Below, in pieces: positions 37,718 to 47,643 of a DNA stretch of 64,000 nt. The notes under the pieces were generated by a model that did not search any database, was not told where the DNA came from, and saw only the letters and a list, made by a program, of their open reading frames with translations. The translations under genes were made by a program, and so were the position numbers. The DNA is from Microbacterium sp. Se63.02b (GTDB lineage Bacteria; Actinomycetota; Actinomycetes; Actinomycetales; Microbacteriaceae), in NCBI RefSeq assembly GCF_014171575.1, contig NZ_CP050453.1, positions 1,860,001-1,924,000 of the forward strand. The letters are read 5' to 3'. The first letter of the stretch is position 1; the number at the start of each line of letters is the position of its first letter.

Positions 37718-38218
37718 ATGGCGATCGAACACGACTACTTCGGACTCCTGTCCTCGGGCCCCGACGGCTCGATCTTCTGGTCGGAGACCGTCGAGCTCGG
37801 CGACCAGAGCGTCACCGTCGATCTGACCGCCCCGGACCAGGATGATGTGTCCGCGGACGCCCTCGACATCGCCGCCGGGCTCATCGCCGGATTGGAGAAC
37901 GTCGACGGAACAGCCCGTCGAGGAATGCTCGCCGAGGTCGACGACCGCACCAGCGAAGTCACCGAGTACATCCTGCAACAGCAGGAAGCGTACGGCGACG
38001 ATCTCGCTGATGTGCTCGTGGACGTGTCAGGCGATGCGGCCGTCGACATCATCCGGTCGCTCCGGCTCATGAGCATGACGATCCTGGCGGACGAGCACGG
38101 CGGGTCCGAGCCGTTCGCCGTCCTCGAGTACGCGCTCGACGACAGCTCGACCGACGATGTGCTCCTGGTCAACCTCGGCTCCGACGGCACCGTTCAGTCG
38201 GTGATGAGCGCCGACTGA
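37718..38218 (+). CDS. DUF2004-like cytoplasmic protein
   Basis: A 166-residue acidic soluble protein beginning MAIEHDYFGLLSSGPDGSIFW, with no signal peptide or membrane segment. The opening resembles DUF2004 proteins of unknown function; this family call is from memory and tentative. It lies between ftsY and convergent lipA, 12 bases from the lipA end. Confidence 0.65.
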   Translation: MAIEHDYFGLLSSGPDGSIFWSETVELGDQSVTVDLTAPDQDDVSADALDIAAGLIAGLENVDGTARRGMLAEVDDRTSEVTEYILQQQEAYGDDLADVLVDVSGDAAVDIIRSLRLMSMTILADEHGGSEPFAVLEYALDDSSTDDVLLVNLGSDGTVQSVMSAD

Positions 38219-38229
38219 CTCGAGCCCGA

Positions 38230-39219
38230 TCAGACCGCCTGCGCGAAGCCGAGGTCTGCGCTCTCGGCGATGTGGGCGAGATGGTCGGGGATCACTCGTC
38301 CCTTCGAGACCATGGACTGCGCCCAGAGGCGTCCAGCACGGTACGAGGAACGGACCAGGGGTCCGGCGAGGACTCCGAGGAAGCCGATGCGCTCCGCTTC
38401 CTCCTTGAACTCCACGAACTCCGCGGGCTTCACCCATCGGGAGACCGGATGGTGACGCGGGGTGGGACGCAGGTACTGCGTGATGGTGATGATGTCGCAC
38501 CCGGCGTCGTGCAGGTCGTTCAGCGCCTGGACGACCTCCTCCGGCTCCTCGCCCATGCCGAGGATGAGGTTCGACTTGGTGATCAGCCCCGCGTTCCGTG
38601 CCTGAGTCAGCACGTCCAAGGACCGCTCGTACCGGAATGCGGGACGAATGCGCTTGAAGATCCGGGGGACGGTCTCGACGTTGTGCGCGAACACCTCGGG
38701 GCGCGCATCGAAGATCTGCCCGAGGAAACCCGGATCCGCGTTGTGCTCGTTCGCCAGCAGCTCGACGCCCGTGTTCGGGTTGAGTTCGTGGATCTTCCGC
38801 ACGGTCTCGGCGTTGAGCCACGCTCCCGTGTCGGGCAGGTCGTCTCTGGCCACGCTCGTCACGGTCGCGTAGCGGAGGTTCATTCGCGCGACGCTCTCGG
38901 CGACGCGGCGAGGCTCGTCGGTGTCGTAGGCGTCGGGCTTGCCGGTGTCGATCTGGCAGAAGTCGCAGCGTCGCGTGCACTGCGAGCCGCCGATGAGGAA
39001 CGTGGCCTCCCTGTCCTCCCAGCACTCGTAGATGTTCGGGCAGCCGGCTTCCTGGCACACCGTGTGGAGGTCTTCGCTCTTCACGAGCGAATGCAGCGCG
39101 GTGTACTCGGGGCCCATCTTCGCCTTGGTCTTGATCCACTCCGGCTTGCGCTCGATCGGGGTCTCGGCGTTGCGGATCTCGAGCCGGAGCAGCTTGCGGC
39201 CTTCGGGTGCGGCGGTCAT
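38230..39219 (-). CDS. lipA: Lipoyl synthase
   Basis: A 329-residue radical-SAM enzyme inserting two sulfurs into octanoyl domains. Both clusters are visible: the auxiliary 4Fe-4S cysteines in [12 protein letters not shown] and the radical-[11 protein letters not shown]. The start ATG 39219 overlaps the lipB stop (ATGA), a coupled lipB-lipA unit. Confidence 0.96.
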   Translation of the reverse strand: MTAAPEGRKLLRLEIRNAETPIERKPEWIKTKAKMGPEYTALHSLVKSEDLHTVCQEAGCPNIYECWEDREATFLIGGSQCTRRCDFCQIDTGKPDAYDTDEPRRVAESVARMNLRYATVTSVARDDLPDTGAWLNAETVRKIHELNPNTGVELLANEHNADPGFLGQIFDARPEVFAHNVETVPRIFKRIRPAFRYERSLDVLTQARNAGLITKSNLILGMGEEPEEVVQALNDLHDAGCDIITITQYLRPTPRHHPVSRWVKPAEFVEFKEEAERIGFLGVLAGPLVRSSYRAGRLWAQSMVSKGRVIPDHLAHIAESADLGFAQAV

Positions 39220-39872
39220 GCGTGTGCTCCTGACAGTTCGGGGGTGGCGTATTCGGCGAGGAAGGCGTCTTTCACGGCGTCGACGACATCGAGGGGCGCG
39301 ATCGCGGTCCCCGATGCCTCGCTCACGGTCGTCACGCCGGCGTCGGTGATGCCACAGGGGATGATGCCGCGGAATCCGGCCAACGAGTTGTCGCAGTTGA
39401 TCGCGAATCCGTGCATCGTCACGCCCTGCTGCACCCGCACGCCGATCGCCGCCACCTTGTCCTCGGACAGAGGCCGGCGTACCCAGACGCCGCTCCGTCC
39501 GTCGACCTGGTACCCCTCGACACCGAAGGGGCGCAGCACATCGATCAGGAGCCGTTCCAGTCGACGCACGTGCGCGACGACGTCGATCGGTTCGACCAGC
39601 CGGACGATCGGGTATCCCACGAGCTGACCCGGTCCGTGCCAGGTGATCTTGCCGCCGCGGTCGACGTCGATCACCGGTGTGCCGTCCTGCGGGCGTTCCT
39701 GTGGTTCGGTCCGTTTGCCCGCGGTGTACACCGCTTCGTGTTCGAGCAGGATGAGAGTGTCCGCCCTCGTTCTCTGGACCACCTCGGAGTGGATGCGGCG
39801 CTGGAGATCCCACCCGTCGAGGTAGGGGACGGGCGTCGGTGCGAATCCGGGGGTGAGGATCTCGAGCGTCAC
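39216..39872 (-). CDS. lipB: Octanoyltransferase (lipoyl(octanoyl) transferase)
   Basis: A 218-residue enzyme moving octanoate from acyl carrier protein to lipoyl domains. The signature [19 protein letters not shown], the catalytic Lys of EDKVAAIGV and the Cys of GIIPCGITD are present. GTG 39872 is chosen because AAGGTGG lies just upstream and homology starts at LEILTPG; an ATG 39 bases further upstream is in frame. Confidence 0.95.
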   Translation of the reverse strand: MTLEILTPGFAPTPVPYLDGWDLQRRIHSEVVQRTRADTLILLEHEAVYTAGKRTEPQERPQDGTPVIDVDRGGKITWHGPGQLVGYPIVRLVEPIDVVAHVRRLERLLIDVLRPFGVEGYQVDGRSGVWVRRPLSEDKVAAIGVRVQQGVTMHGFAINCDNSLAGFRGIIPCGITDAGVTTVSEASGTAIAPLDVVDAVKDAFLAEYATPELSGAHA

Positions 39873-39968
39873 GGTGCCACCTTCGTCGTGTAAATGGACT
39901 GAGGTCAACAATACCCCTCCTGTCGGCCATGGGCATGTGCGACCCTTGCCTCCGGGTAACGTGTGGGC

Positions 39969-40538
39969 ATGAGTTCCACCGGTCGGGCCGGACGCCCGAA
40001 GGCGTCATCGCGGGAGACGCTCGCCGAAGCGGCGTGCGAACTCTTCCTCGAGCGCGGGTACGACGCCACCTCTGTCGCCGACATCACGCAGCGTGCCGGC
40101 GTGAGCAGGTCGAGCTTCTTCAACTACTTCTCGTCGAAGAGCGACGTGCTCTGGTCGGGCGTCGACGAGCGGATCGGCCTCGCCACCCGCTCTCTCGAAC
40201 TCCTCGGACGGACGGCGACGGGCGCGGCGGTCCGCGACATCCTGTTGCTCGTCGTACGCGATTTCGCCCCTGATCCCCTCGCGCTGGCGCTGCGCAATGC
40301 CGCAGCGATGGGGTTGGAGGACGAACTGGTCCGCGACACGGGACTGCGCCTCGCGCGCCTCTCCCAGGCCCCTGCGGGCATCGAGATCATCCGCGCTGAC
40401 ATCCTCGGAGCAGCCCACGCCGCGGCCGTGTTGTCGGCACTTCGGGTCTGGGCAGAGCAGGGCGCAGGTCTCGGTACACCGGAGGTCGTCTTGAAGGACG
40501 CACTCGGGGCGATTCACGATCTGCCCTGGTCCGACTGA
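39969..40538 (+). CDS. TetR family transcriptional regulator
   Basis: A 189-residue regulator. The N-terminal helix-turn-helix (~15-60) reads [39 protein letters not shown], textbook TetR. The ligand domain is unassigned. TAACGT at 39957-39962 ends six bases before ATG 39969, so leaderless. It is divergent from lipB; its targets are not evident. Confidence 0.9.
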   Translation: MSSTGRAGRPKASSRETLAEAACELFLERGYDATSVADITQRAGVSRSSFFNYFSSKSDVLWSGVDERIGLATRSLELLGRTATGAAVRDILLLVVRDFAPDPLALALRNAAAMGLEDELVRDTGLRLARLSQAPAGIEIIRADILGAAHAAAVLSALRVWAEQGAGLGTPEVVLKDALGAIHDLPWSD

Positions 40539-40604
40539 ACCGTCGCGGACGAATCGCGGCATGCCGGACAGGTCATGAGTGAACCCACCCCCGAGGAGGA
40601 ACTC

Positions 40605-41234
40605 ATGATCCAGGATCCGTTGGACGACCGGCTGGACGCATCGCGACCGCCATCCATGGCGATCGACGCCGCACAAGTGCGCACGATGATGAACGACGCG
40701 CGAACGATCGTGTTCCCGCGTCGAACGCCGCGCAGGGCAGCGGTGCTCAGCGGCGCGGTGGCGCTCCTGCTGCTCGGCGGGGCGGGCGTGGCGACCGCAT
40801 CGTCGGACTGGCTCTGGGGTGCGGGCTTGGAGAACCCCGATCGCAGCTACACCTACACGTCACCCACGTGGGGTCAGTGCGAGATCCGCTACAGCGGCTG
40901 GAACACGCACAATCCGCTGATCCAGGCCGAGGTCGATCGGATCATCGACGACTGGTTCGCCACCGTCGACGTCGAGGCAGCAGCGGAACCGTATGTCGCG
41001 ACGTACCTCGCACAGATCGAGGCGGACCAGCGTGCGCAGCACGAGGACGCGGACCCGAGACGCCCCGATCTGAATGCGTGGCTGGCTCATGATCAAGCAC
41101 TCGCGATGGCACTCGGCGACGAACTGAAGGCTCACGGGATCGACAGCGGTCGCGGCGATCTGGAAGGGACGGAGTCGCACAGCCAACTTCATTGCGAGGG
41201 GGAGGACTGGGGCGGCGAAGGTGGTACTCCGTGA
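40605..41234 (+). CDS. Single-pass membrane protein, candidate anti-sigma partner
   Basis: A 209-residue protein: cytoplasmic N-terminus (~1-44), one membrane segment (AAVLSGAVALLLLGGAGVATA, ~45-64) and an extracytoplasmic acidic domain with conserved-looking WGQCEIRYSGW and a distal Cys in LHCEGEDW. ATG 40605 follows GAGGAGGAACTC, an excellent ribosome site; an ATG at 40575 is less likely. Its stop overlaps the sigma start (GTGA). Topology and coupling suggest it controls the sigma factor, although the gene order is the reverse of most anti-sigma pairs. No known family recognised. Confidence 0.7.
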   Translation: MIQDPLDDRLDASRPPSMAIDAAQVRTMMNDARTIVFPRRTPRRAAVLSGAVALLLLGGAGVATASSDWLWGAGLENPDRSYTYTSPTWGQCEIRYSGWNTHNPLIQAEVDRIIDDWFATVDVEAAAEPYVATYLAQIEADQRAQHEDADPRRPDLNAWLAHDQALAMALGDELKAHGIDSGRGDLEGTESHSQLHCEGEDWGGEGGTP

Positions 41235-41737
41235 CGCGGCACCCTGCGGACGAGGCGCTTATCGCTGCGTTCGAGGCGAACGCGGCAGACCTGCTCGCGT
41301 ATCTCTCGCGTCGAGTGGGCCCGGACGACGCGGCGGACCTCCTCGGCGAGACGATGGTCGTCGCGTGGCGACGCGTGCGCCGACTGCCGGACGAGCCGGA
41401 GCGCGCACGGATGTGGCTGTTCGGCGTCGCGCGAGGCACACTGCTCAACCATGCTCGCGGAGAACGCCGGCGCTGGGCGCTGGCCGATCGCCTGCGTTCT
41501 CACGCCGACGACGTGCTCTCTTCGGCGCCGGCGGACGCGGGCGCGGATGTCAGGGACGCGATCGCGCGCCTCGACCCCGACCTCGCCGAACTCGTCCGCC
41601 TCGTGCACTGGGACGGCTTCTCGTTGACCGACGCGGCGGAGCTTCTGAGCGTGCCGGCATCCACGGCGCGGGGTCGCTACCAGCGGGCGAAGGCCGAGCT
41701 CCGTGCCGCGCTGAGCATGGAGGCTCCGCTCGCGTAG
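41231..41737 (+). CDS. ECF-type RNA polymerase sigma factor
   Basis: A 168-residue sigma-70 family protein. Region 2 includes DDAADLLGETMVVAWRRVRRLP and LFGVARGTLLNHARGERRR; region 4 includes FSLTDAAELLSVPASTARGRYQRAKAELR. GTG 41231 overlaps the upstream membrane-protein stop. ffh starts 13 bases after its stop. Confidence 0.88.
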   Translation: MTRHPADEALIAAFEANAADLLAYLSRRVGPDDAADLLGETMVVAWRRVRRLPDEPERARMWLFGVARGTLLNHARGERRRWALADRLRSHADDVLSSAPADAGADVRDAIARLDPDLAELVRLVHWDGFSLTDAAELLSVPASTARGRYQRAKAELRAALSMEAPLA

Positions 41738-41750
41738 AATCGACAGCACC

Positions 41751-43309
41751 ATGGCTACCTTTGGCACGCTCTCCGATCGGCTGACCGACACCTTCCGCAA
41801 CCTGCGCACGAAGGGAAAGCTCACCGCGGCCGACGTCGACGGCACCGTGCGCGAGATCCGCCGCGCGCTGCTCGACGCCGACGTCGCGCTCGTCGTCGTC
41901 AAGGAGTTCACCGCCAAGGTGCGCGAGCGGGCGCTCGGCGACGAGGTCAACAAGGCGCTGAACCCGGCGCAGCAGGTCGTGCAGATCGTCAACGAGGAAC
42001 TCGTGCAGATCCTCGGCGGAGAGCAGCGTCGTCTGCAGTTCGCGAAGACCGCCCCGACCGTCATCATGCTCGCCGGCCTTCAGGGCTCGGGTAAGACCAC
42101 CTTCGCCGGCAAGCTGGCGAGGCAGCTCGAGGGGAGGGTCACACGCCGCTCCTCGTCGCCGCCGACCTCCAGCGTCCGAACGCCGTCAACCAGCTGCAGG
42201 TCGTCGCCGAGCAGGCCGGGGCGACGGTGTTCGCTCCGGAGCCTGGCAACGGCGTCGGGGACCCCGTCAAGGTGTCTCGCGACGGAGTCGAGTATGCCCG
42301 TCGCCAACAGCACGACGTGGTGATCATCGACACCGCAGGCCGCCTGGGTGTGGATGCCGAGCTCATGAAGCAGGCCGCAGACATCCGCAAGGCGGTGAAC
42401 CCCGACGAGGTGCTGTTCGTCATCGACGCGATGATCGGACAGGATGCCGTGAACACGGCGAAGGCCTTCCAGGAGGGGGTCGACTTCACGGGTGTGGTGC
42501 TCTCGAAGCTCGACGGCGATGCCCGCGGCGGTGCGGCGCTGTCCGTGGCCTCCGTCACAGGGCGCCCGATCATCTTCGCCTCGACGGGTGAGCGTCTCGA
42601 GGATCTCGAGCCGTTCCACCCCGACCGCATGGCGAGTCGCATCCTCGACCTCGGTGACATCCTGACCCTCATCGAGCAGGCTCAGCAGGCCTTCGATGAG
42701 GAAGAGGCCATGAAGATGGCCGAGAAGCTCGCCACGGAGGCGTTCACGCTCGAAGACTTCCTCGACCAGCTTCAGCAGATGAAGAAGATGGGCTCGATGA
42801 AGAAGATGCTCGGGATGCTCCCGGGCATGGGGCAGATGAAGCAGCAGCTCGACGACTTCGACGAGCGTGAGATCGATCGCACCGAGGCCATCATCCGGTC
42901 GATGACGCCGGGGGAGCGGCGCAACCCGAAGGTGCTCAACGGATCGCGGCGCCTTCGTATCGCCCGCGGCTCCGGCATGACCGTGACCGACGTCAATCAG
43001 CTCGTGCAGCGTTTCGAGCAGGCCGCGAAGATGATGAAGACGGTCGCGCGCGGAGGAACGCCGAACATCCCTGGTATGGGACCGGTGCCCGGAATGGGGC
43101 GTCCCGGCGCATCGTCCAAGCGGGGCAAGAAGGGGAAGTCCTCGGGCGGCTCCCGTTCGGGTAACCCGGCAAAGCGCGCAGCCGAGAACGCCGGCGTCGC
43201 GGCGACCTCCACTCCGACCGGCTCGGGATTCGGTCTCGGGGGCGGCGGTGCTCAGGCTCCCAGTGAAGCGGACCTCGCAGAGATCCAGAAGCTCTTCGGC
43301 AAGGGCTGA
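41751..43309 (+). CDS. ffh: Signal recognition particle protein Ffh, one frame break
   Basis: The SRP54 GTPase that binds signal peptides on nascent chains, about 519 residues when joined. The NG domain has GLQGSGKTTFAGKLA, IDTAGRLGVD and SKLDGDARGGAAL; the Met-rich M domain spans ~300-430, and a Gly/Ser-rich basic tail follows. The G run at 42131-42134 has four G; a fifth restores LEGEGHTPLLVAADLQRPNAV. ffh is essential in bacteria, so a true disruption is unlikely. Confidence 0.95.
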
Positions 43310-43316
43310 GCGCTCC

Positions 43317-44230
43317 TCACGGCAGTGCTGATGTCGTCGCCGTCACCGGCGCGCGACCCTCTCCGTGGCGCGCCAGGGGTGGACGGGCGATGAGCTGACC
43401 GGCGGTCAGCGCACCGATCGCGAGGACGATCCCGATCGCCTGGATCACGGTGAACCTCTCTCCGGCGACCAGGACTCCCAGAGTGGTGGCCACGAGCGGG
43501 GAGAGCAGCGCGAGCAGGCCGGGCGCGATCACCGGAAGCTGCTGGATGCCCCGGAACCAGAGCGTGTAGGCGATGATTCCGCCGACGGTGCCGAGCCACA
43601 GATAGCCGAGCGCGGCGCCCGCATCGATCGCGGACGGCACGCCTTCGAGCGTCAAGGTCAGGGGGAGCAGCAGGAGCCCGCCGGCGCTCAGCTGCCACCC
43701 CGCGTAGGTGACGGGCCCGACATCACTGGGTCGGCCCCAGCGCTTGGTGAGGATCATGCCCACTCCTGTCGCGGTGACCCCGCAGAGGGCGGCGAGCACG
43801 CCCCAGAGGTCGAGGTGTGCCGACGGCCCCACGACGACGAGTGCGACCCCACCGGCGCCGACGACGGCCGCCGCCGCGGCGAGGGGCCGGATCCGTTCGC
43901 GCAGGACGAGCGCTCCGAGGACCAGGACGATGAGCGGTTGCACCCCCGCGACCGCGGCCGCCACACCGCCGGGAAGTCGTTCGGCAGCCAGGAAGAGCAG
44001 GGGAAGAACGCGCCGATGTTGAGCGCCCCGAGCGCGAAGGATTTCGCCCACCAGGTGCCGCGCGGTAGCCGACGTGTGAGGAGGACCGCGACCAGACCGG
44101 CCGGCAGCGACCGGAGGAGGCTGGCGAAGAGGGGATGCCCCGGAGGGAGAAGTTCGGTGGTGACGAGATAGGTGGTGCCCCAGGCGAGAGGAGCGAGGGC
44201 GGTGGTCAGCACCAGAAGCGGACGGTTCAT
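43317..44230 (-). CDS. EamA/DMT family transporter, one frame break
   Basis: A protein of about 304 residues with ten hydrophobic segments and two EamA repeats. The first repeat begins LAWGTTYLVTTELLPPGHPLFASLLRSLPAG and the second ends LWFRGIQQLPVIAPGLLALLSPLVATTLG, typical of drug/metabolite exporters. The G run at 44000-44003 (four, five expected) splits the frame between GAFFP and LLFLAAERLPGG. It is divergent from a LysR gene, its likely regulator. Substrate unknown. Confidence 0.85.
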
Positions 44231-44283
44231 GGTCTCAGCATGGGCGCGCTCGAAGTATGAGTCCAACGCATGGTTGTCATCTC

Positions 44284-44306
44284 ATTCATGACGCGTCATC
44301 ATGAAT
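44284..44306. promoter_or_regulatory. LysR-type operator between EamA and LysR genes
   Basis: ATTCATGA-N7-TCATGAAT is a perfect eight-base inverted repeat containing the T-N11-A pattern of LysR binding sites. It ends two bases before the preferred lysR-type start, so binding would also affect the regulator's own expression. Confidence 0.6.
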
Positions 44307-44308
44307 TG

Positions 44309-45235
44309 ATGGACCTGCAACAGCTCCGCTACGTCGTCGAGGTGGCCGAGACCGGGAGCTTCACTCGGGCGGCAGCACGATGCTTCGTCACCCAGTCGGC
44401 ATTGAGCCATCAGATCGCGGCTCTCGAACGCGAGTTGGGTCAGCGTCTGTTCGTGCGCTCGAGTCGAAGCGTTCGTCTGAGCGAGGCGGGGACGGCATTC
44501 GCGGAGCACGCGCGCGCGGCGCTTCGCGCGGCGGAGCGGGCGAAAGAGGCCTCGGCCGCAGCAGAGGGCCTCGTGATGGGCACGCTGCGGATGGGGGTCA
44601 TCCCGACGGTGACGGCCATCGACATTCCCGCTGTGCTCGCGGCCTTCCGCGCGGCCCATCCACACGCCCGGGTCGAACTGCAGGCAGGGAACAGCGATGT
44701 TCTGGCTGCTGCGCTCCGTCATGGCGATCTCGACGTCGCGCTGCTCGGTCTCCGCGAGGGCGTGGAACCTTCCGGAGTGGCGTGGCGCGCATTGGCTCGC
44801 ACCCCGCTCGTGGCGGTGCTCCCACGGGACCACCCACTGGCGGAACGGGGCACCGTCGACCTCGTGGACCTCGCGGGGCTGTCGTTCGCAGACTTTCCCG
44901 CCGCCACCTCCGGTCGGGCCCAGAGCGATGCCGCCTTCGCCTCGGCGGGTCTGACGAGGGATGTGGCTTTCGAGGCGGACTCCGCGATGCTGATCCTCGG
45001 GTTGGTCGCCGCCGGGTTGGCGGTGACGTTGCTGGCTCCGGGAACAGTCGCGCGCTCCGGAGTCGACGTGGCGACCGCGGACGTTCGCGACGGGCCCGTG
45101 CGCGTGGAGTACCTCGCGTGGGATGCCGCAGCGCCCCGGAGTGTCGCGAGGGCGTTCCTTCCGTTCGCTGATGCTGTCGGGTCAGAGAATGCGGAAGCGG
45201 GTCCCGAGACGAACTCCGGACCCGCTTCCGAGTGA
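44309..45235 (+). CDS. LysR family transcriptional regulator
   Basis: A 308-residue regulator. The N-terminal winged helix (~1-60) reads MDLQQLRYVVEVAETGSFTRAA then CFVTQSALSHQIAALERELG; the effector domain starts near GTLRMGVIPT (~88). ATG 44309 is where LysR homology begins; in-frame ATGs at 44288 and 44270 exist and no ribosome site favours any of them. It probably controls the divergent EamA exporter. Its last codons form a terminator hairpin. Confidence 0.9.
   Translation: MDLQQLRYVVEVAETGSFTRAAARCFVTQSALSHQIAALERELGQRLFVRSSRSVRLSEAGTAFAEHARAALRAAERAKEASAAAEGLVMGTLRMGVIPTVTAIDIPAVLAAFRAAHPHARVELQAGNSDVLAAALRHGDLDVALLGLREGVEPSGVAWRALARTPLVAVLPRDHPLAERGTVDLVDLAGLSFADFPAATSGRAQSDAAFASAGLTRDVAFEADSAMLILGLVAAGLAVTLLAPGTVARSGVDVATADVRDGPVRVEYLAWDAAAPRSVARAFLPFADAVGSENAEAGPETNSGPASE
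45192..45230. terminator. Terminator for glpK embedded in the LysR 3' end
   Basis: CGGAAGCGGGTCC and GGACCCGCTTCCG form a perfect 13-bp stem with a 13-base loop. Read on the minus strand, it follows the glpK stop by 12 bases and is followed by GCATTCTCT. It lies within the last coding codons of the convergent LysR gene, which thus carry RNA structure as well. Confidence 0.65.
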
Positions 45236-45242
45236 CCTCAGA

Positions 45243-46757
45243 TCACTTGACGTCGTCGTCGACCCAGTCCATCGACTTGGTGACGGCCTTACGCCACAGG
45301 CGCAGCTGACGGTCGCGTTCGGCCTCGTCCATCGACGGCTCCCAGCGCTTGTCCTCCTGCCAGTTGGCGGAGAGGTCGTCGAGCCCGTTCCAGAACCCGA
45401 CGGCGAGCCCGGCGGCGTAGGCGGCTCCGAGTGCGGTGGTCTCGGCGACGACCGGTCGCACCACTGGCACGCCCAGCACATCCGCCTGGAACTGCATGAG
45501 CGCATCGTTGGCGACCATACCGCCGTCGACCTTGAGCTCGGTGAGATCCACCCCGGCATCCGCGTTCACCGCATCCAGCACATCACGTGTCTGGAACGCG
45601 ACGGCCTCCAAGGCTGCGCGCGCGATGTGGTTCTTGTTCGCATAACGCGTGAGACCCACGATGGCTCCGCGGGCGTCCGGGCGCCAGTACGGTGCGAACA
45701 GGCCGGAGAACGCGGGAACGATGTACACGCCGCCGTTGTCTTCGACCTGCTCGGCCAGCTTCTCGACCTCGGGGGCCGAGGAGATGATGCCGAGCTGATC
45801 ACGCAGCCACTGGATGAGCGATCCGGTGACGGCGATCGATCCCTCCAGGGCGTAGTGCGTCGGACCGTCGCCGAGCTTGTAGCCGACGGTGGTGAGCAGC
45901 CCGTTCTTCGAGTGCACGACCTCTTCACCGGTGTTGAAGATCAGGAAGCAGCCCGTGCCGTAGGTGTTCTTGCTCTCTCCGGTCTGGAAGGCGGCCTGGC
46001 CGAACGTGGCAGCCTGCTGGTCGCCCAGGATGCCGGCGATCGGCGTCTCACGGAGGAGAGACGAGCTCTCGGCCGTGCCGTAGACCTCCGAAGAGGAACG
46101 GATCTCGGGCATCATCGAACGCGGGACGCCGAATGCCTCGAGGATGTCGTCGCGCCATTCGAGCGTCTCGAGGTCCATGAACATGGTCCGAGAGGCGTTC
46201 GTGACGTCGGTCGCATGCACGCCGCCGTCGGCCCCACCCGTCAGGTTCCACAGCACCCAGCAGTCGGTCGTGCCGAAGAGCAGGTCTCCCGCCTCCGCCT
46301 TCTCGCGCGCGCCCTCGACGTTCTCGAGGATCCACGCGATCTTGGTCCCCGAGAAGTAGGTCGCCAGCGGCAGCCCGACGATCGGCTTGAAGCGCTCGAC
46401 CCCGCCATCGGCCGCGAGACGGTCCACGATCTCCTGCGTGCGCGTGTCCTGCCACACGATCGCGTTGTAGACGGGCTTGCCCGTCTTCTTGTCCCAGACG
46501 ACGGCGGTCTCACGCTGGTTCGTGATGCCGACGGCGGCGATGTCGTGCCGGGTCAGGTCGGCACGGCCGAGAGCGAGGCCGATGACCTCTTGGACGTTCC
46601 GCCAGATCTCCGCCGCGTCATGCTCGACCCAGCCGGCCTTCGGAAGGATCTGCTCGTGCTCCTTCTGACCGGTCGCGACGATGCTGCCCTTCTTGTCGAA
46701 GATGATCGCGCGACTCGACGTCGTTCCCTGGTCGATCGCGATGATGTAGTCAGCCAC
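45243..46757 (-). CDS. glpK: Glycerol kinase
   Basis: A 504-residue FGGY-family kinase phosphorylating glycerol. N-terminal [16 protein letters not shown], the active-site region [18 protein letters not shown] and VWQDTRT, and C-terminal [19 protein letters not shown] are diagnostic. GGAGAG lies before ATG 46757. It is the last gene of glpD-glpF-glpK. Confidence 0.97.
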   Translation of the reverse strand: MADYIIAIDQGTTSSRAIIFDKKGSIVATGQKEHEQILPKAGWVEHDAAEIWRNVQEVIGLALGRADLTRHDIAAVGITNQRETAVVWDKKTGKPVYNAIVWQDTRTQEIVDRLAADGGVERFKPIVGLPLATYFSGTKIAWILENVEGAREKAEAGDLLFGTTDCWVLWNLTGGADGGVHATDVTNASRTMFMDLETLEWRDDILEAFGVPRSMMPEIRSSSEVYGTAESSSLLRETPIAGILGDQQAATFGQAAFQTGESKNTYGTGCFLIFNTGEEVVHSKNGLLTTVGYKLGDGPTHYALEGSIAVTGSLIQWLRDQLGIISSAPEVEKLAEQVEDNGGVYIVPAFSGLFAPYWRPDARGAIVGLTRYANKNHIARAALEAVAFQTRDVLDAVNADAGVDLTELKVDGGMVANDALMQFQADVLGVPVVRPVVAETTALGAAYAAGLAVGFWNGLDDLSANWQEDKRWEPSMDEAERDRQLRLWRKAVTKSMDWVDDDVK

Positions 46758-46796
46758 TTGTGCTCTCCTTTGATTCCAGTGTGGACGGGATGTGCG

Positions 46797-47552
46797 TCAG
46801 CCGGCGAGGCCGAGCAGTACGGGTGCGGCGAGTGCAGCGATCACTCCACCGATGAGCGGGCCGACGACGGGAACCCACGAGTAGGACCAGTCGCTCGCGC
46901 CCTTGCCCTTGATCGGCAGGATCGCATGCGCGATGCGCGGTCCGAGGTCACGGGCGGGGTTGATGGCGTACCCGGTCGGTCCACCGAGGGACGCGCCGAT
47001 GGCCACCACGAGGAGGGCAACCGGGAGCGCGGTGAGCGGTCCGAGGCCCCCAGGCGTGCCGACCTCGATGTCGCCGTAGTCGGCGAAGGCGAAGATGACG
47101 AACACGAGGACGAACGTTCCGATGATCTCCGTGACGAGGTTCCAGCCGTAGGAGCGGATGGCCGGGCCGGTCGAGAAGACGCCGAGCTTGTTCGCCGCCT
47201 CCGGCTCTTCATCGAAGTGCTGCTTGTAGGCCAGCCACACCACGATGGCGCCGAGGACGGCTCCCACGAGCTCTGCGGCGGTGGCCGTCAGGAACATCAC
47301 GAAACTGATCTTGCCGGCGACCAGGAGGCCGATGCCGACAGCGGGGTTGAGGATGGCGCCGGAGTAGGCGGAGACGAGCACACCGGCGAAGACCGCCAGA
47401 CCCCATCCCCAGTTGACCATCAGGAAGCCGCCGCCGAAGCCCTTGTTCTTCGCGAGAGCGACGTTGGCGACGACACCACATCCGAGCAGGACGAGCATCG
47501 CGGTGCCCACCAGTTCGGAGAGGAAGTAGAGACCGAGATTCACATCAGCCAT
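46797..47552 (-). CDS. glpF: Glycerol uptake facilitator (aquaglyceroporin)
   Basis: A 251-residue MIP channel with six membrane segments and two NPA half-helices: NPAVGIGL (~70) and NPARDLGPR. The Asp after the second NPAR is the hallmark of glycerol-conducting members rather than strict water channels. AAAGG precedes the ATG. Located between glpD and glpK. Confidence 0.95.
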   Translation of the reverse strand: MADVNLGLYFLSELVGTAMLVLLGCGVVANVALAKNKGFGGGFLMVNWGWGLAVFAGVLVSAYSGAILNPAVGIGLLVAGKISFVMFLTATAAELVGAVLGAIVVWLAYKQHFDEEPEAANKLGVFSTGPAIRSYGWNLVTEIIGTFVLVFVIFAFADYGDIEVGTPGGLGPLTALPVALLVVAIGASLGGPTGYAINPARDLGPRIAHAILPIKGKGASDWSYSWVPVVGPLIGGVIAALAAPVLLGLAG

Positions 47553-47573
47553 GTCTTCTTTGACCTTTCTTGT

Positions 47574-47599
47574 GTGTCGGGGCCCCTCTGCCCCGACAC
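47574..47599 (-). other. Stem-loop between glpD and glpF
   Basis: GTGTCGGGGC and GCCCCGACAC form a perfect 10-bp stem with a six-base loop, 22 bases before the glpF ATG. No T-run follows on the minus strand. A second small hairpin (GCCGC/GCGGC) lies between it and the glpD stop. RNA processing or partial termination within the operon is inferred. Confidence 0.5.
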
Positions 47600-47643
47600 G
47601 TTATGGGGGTGCGCCGCAAGGAGGGCGGCAGTCCGAGACCCCG

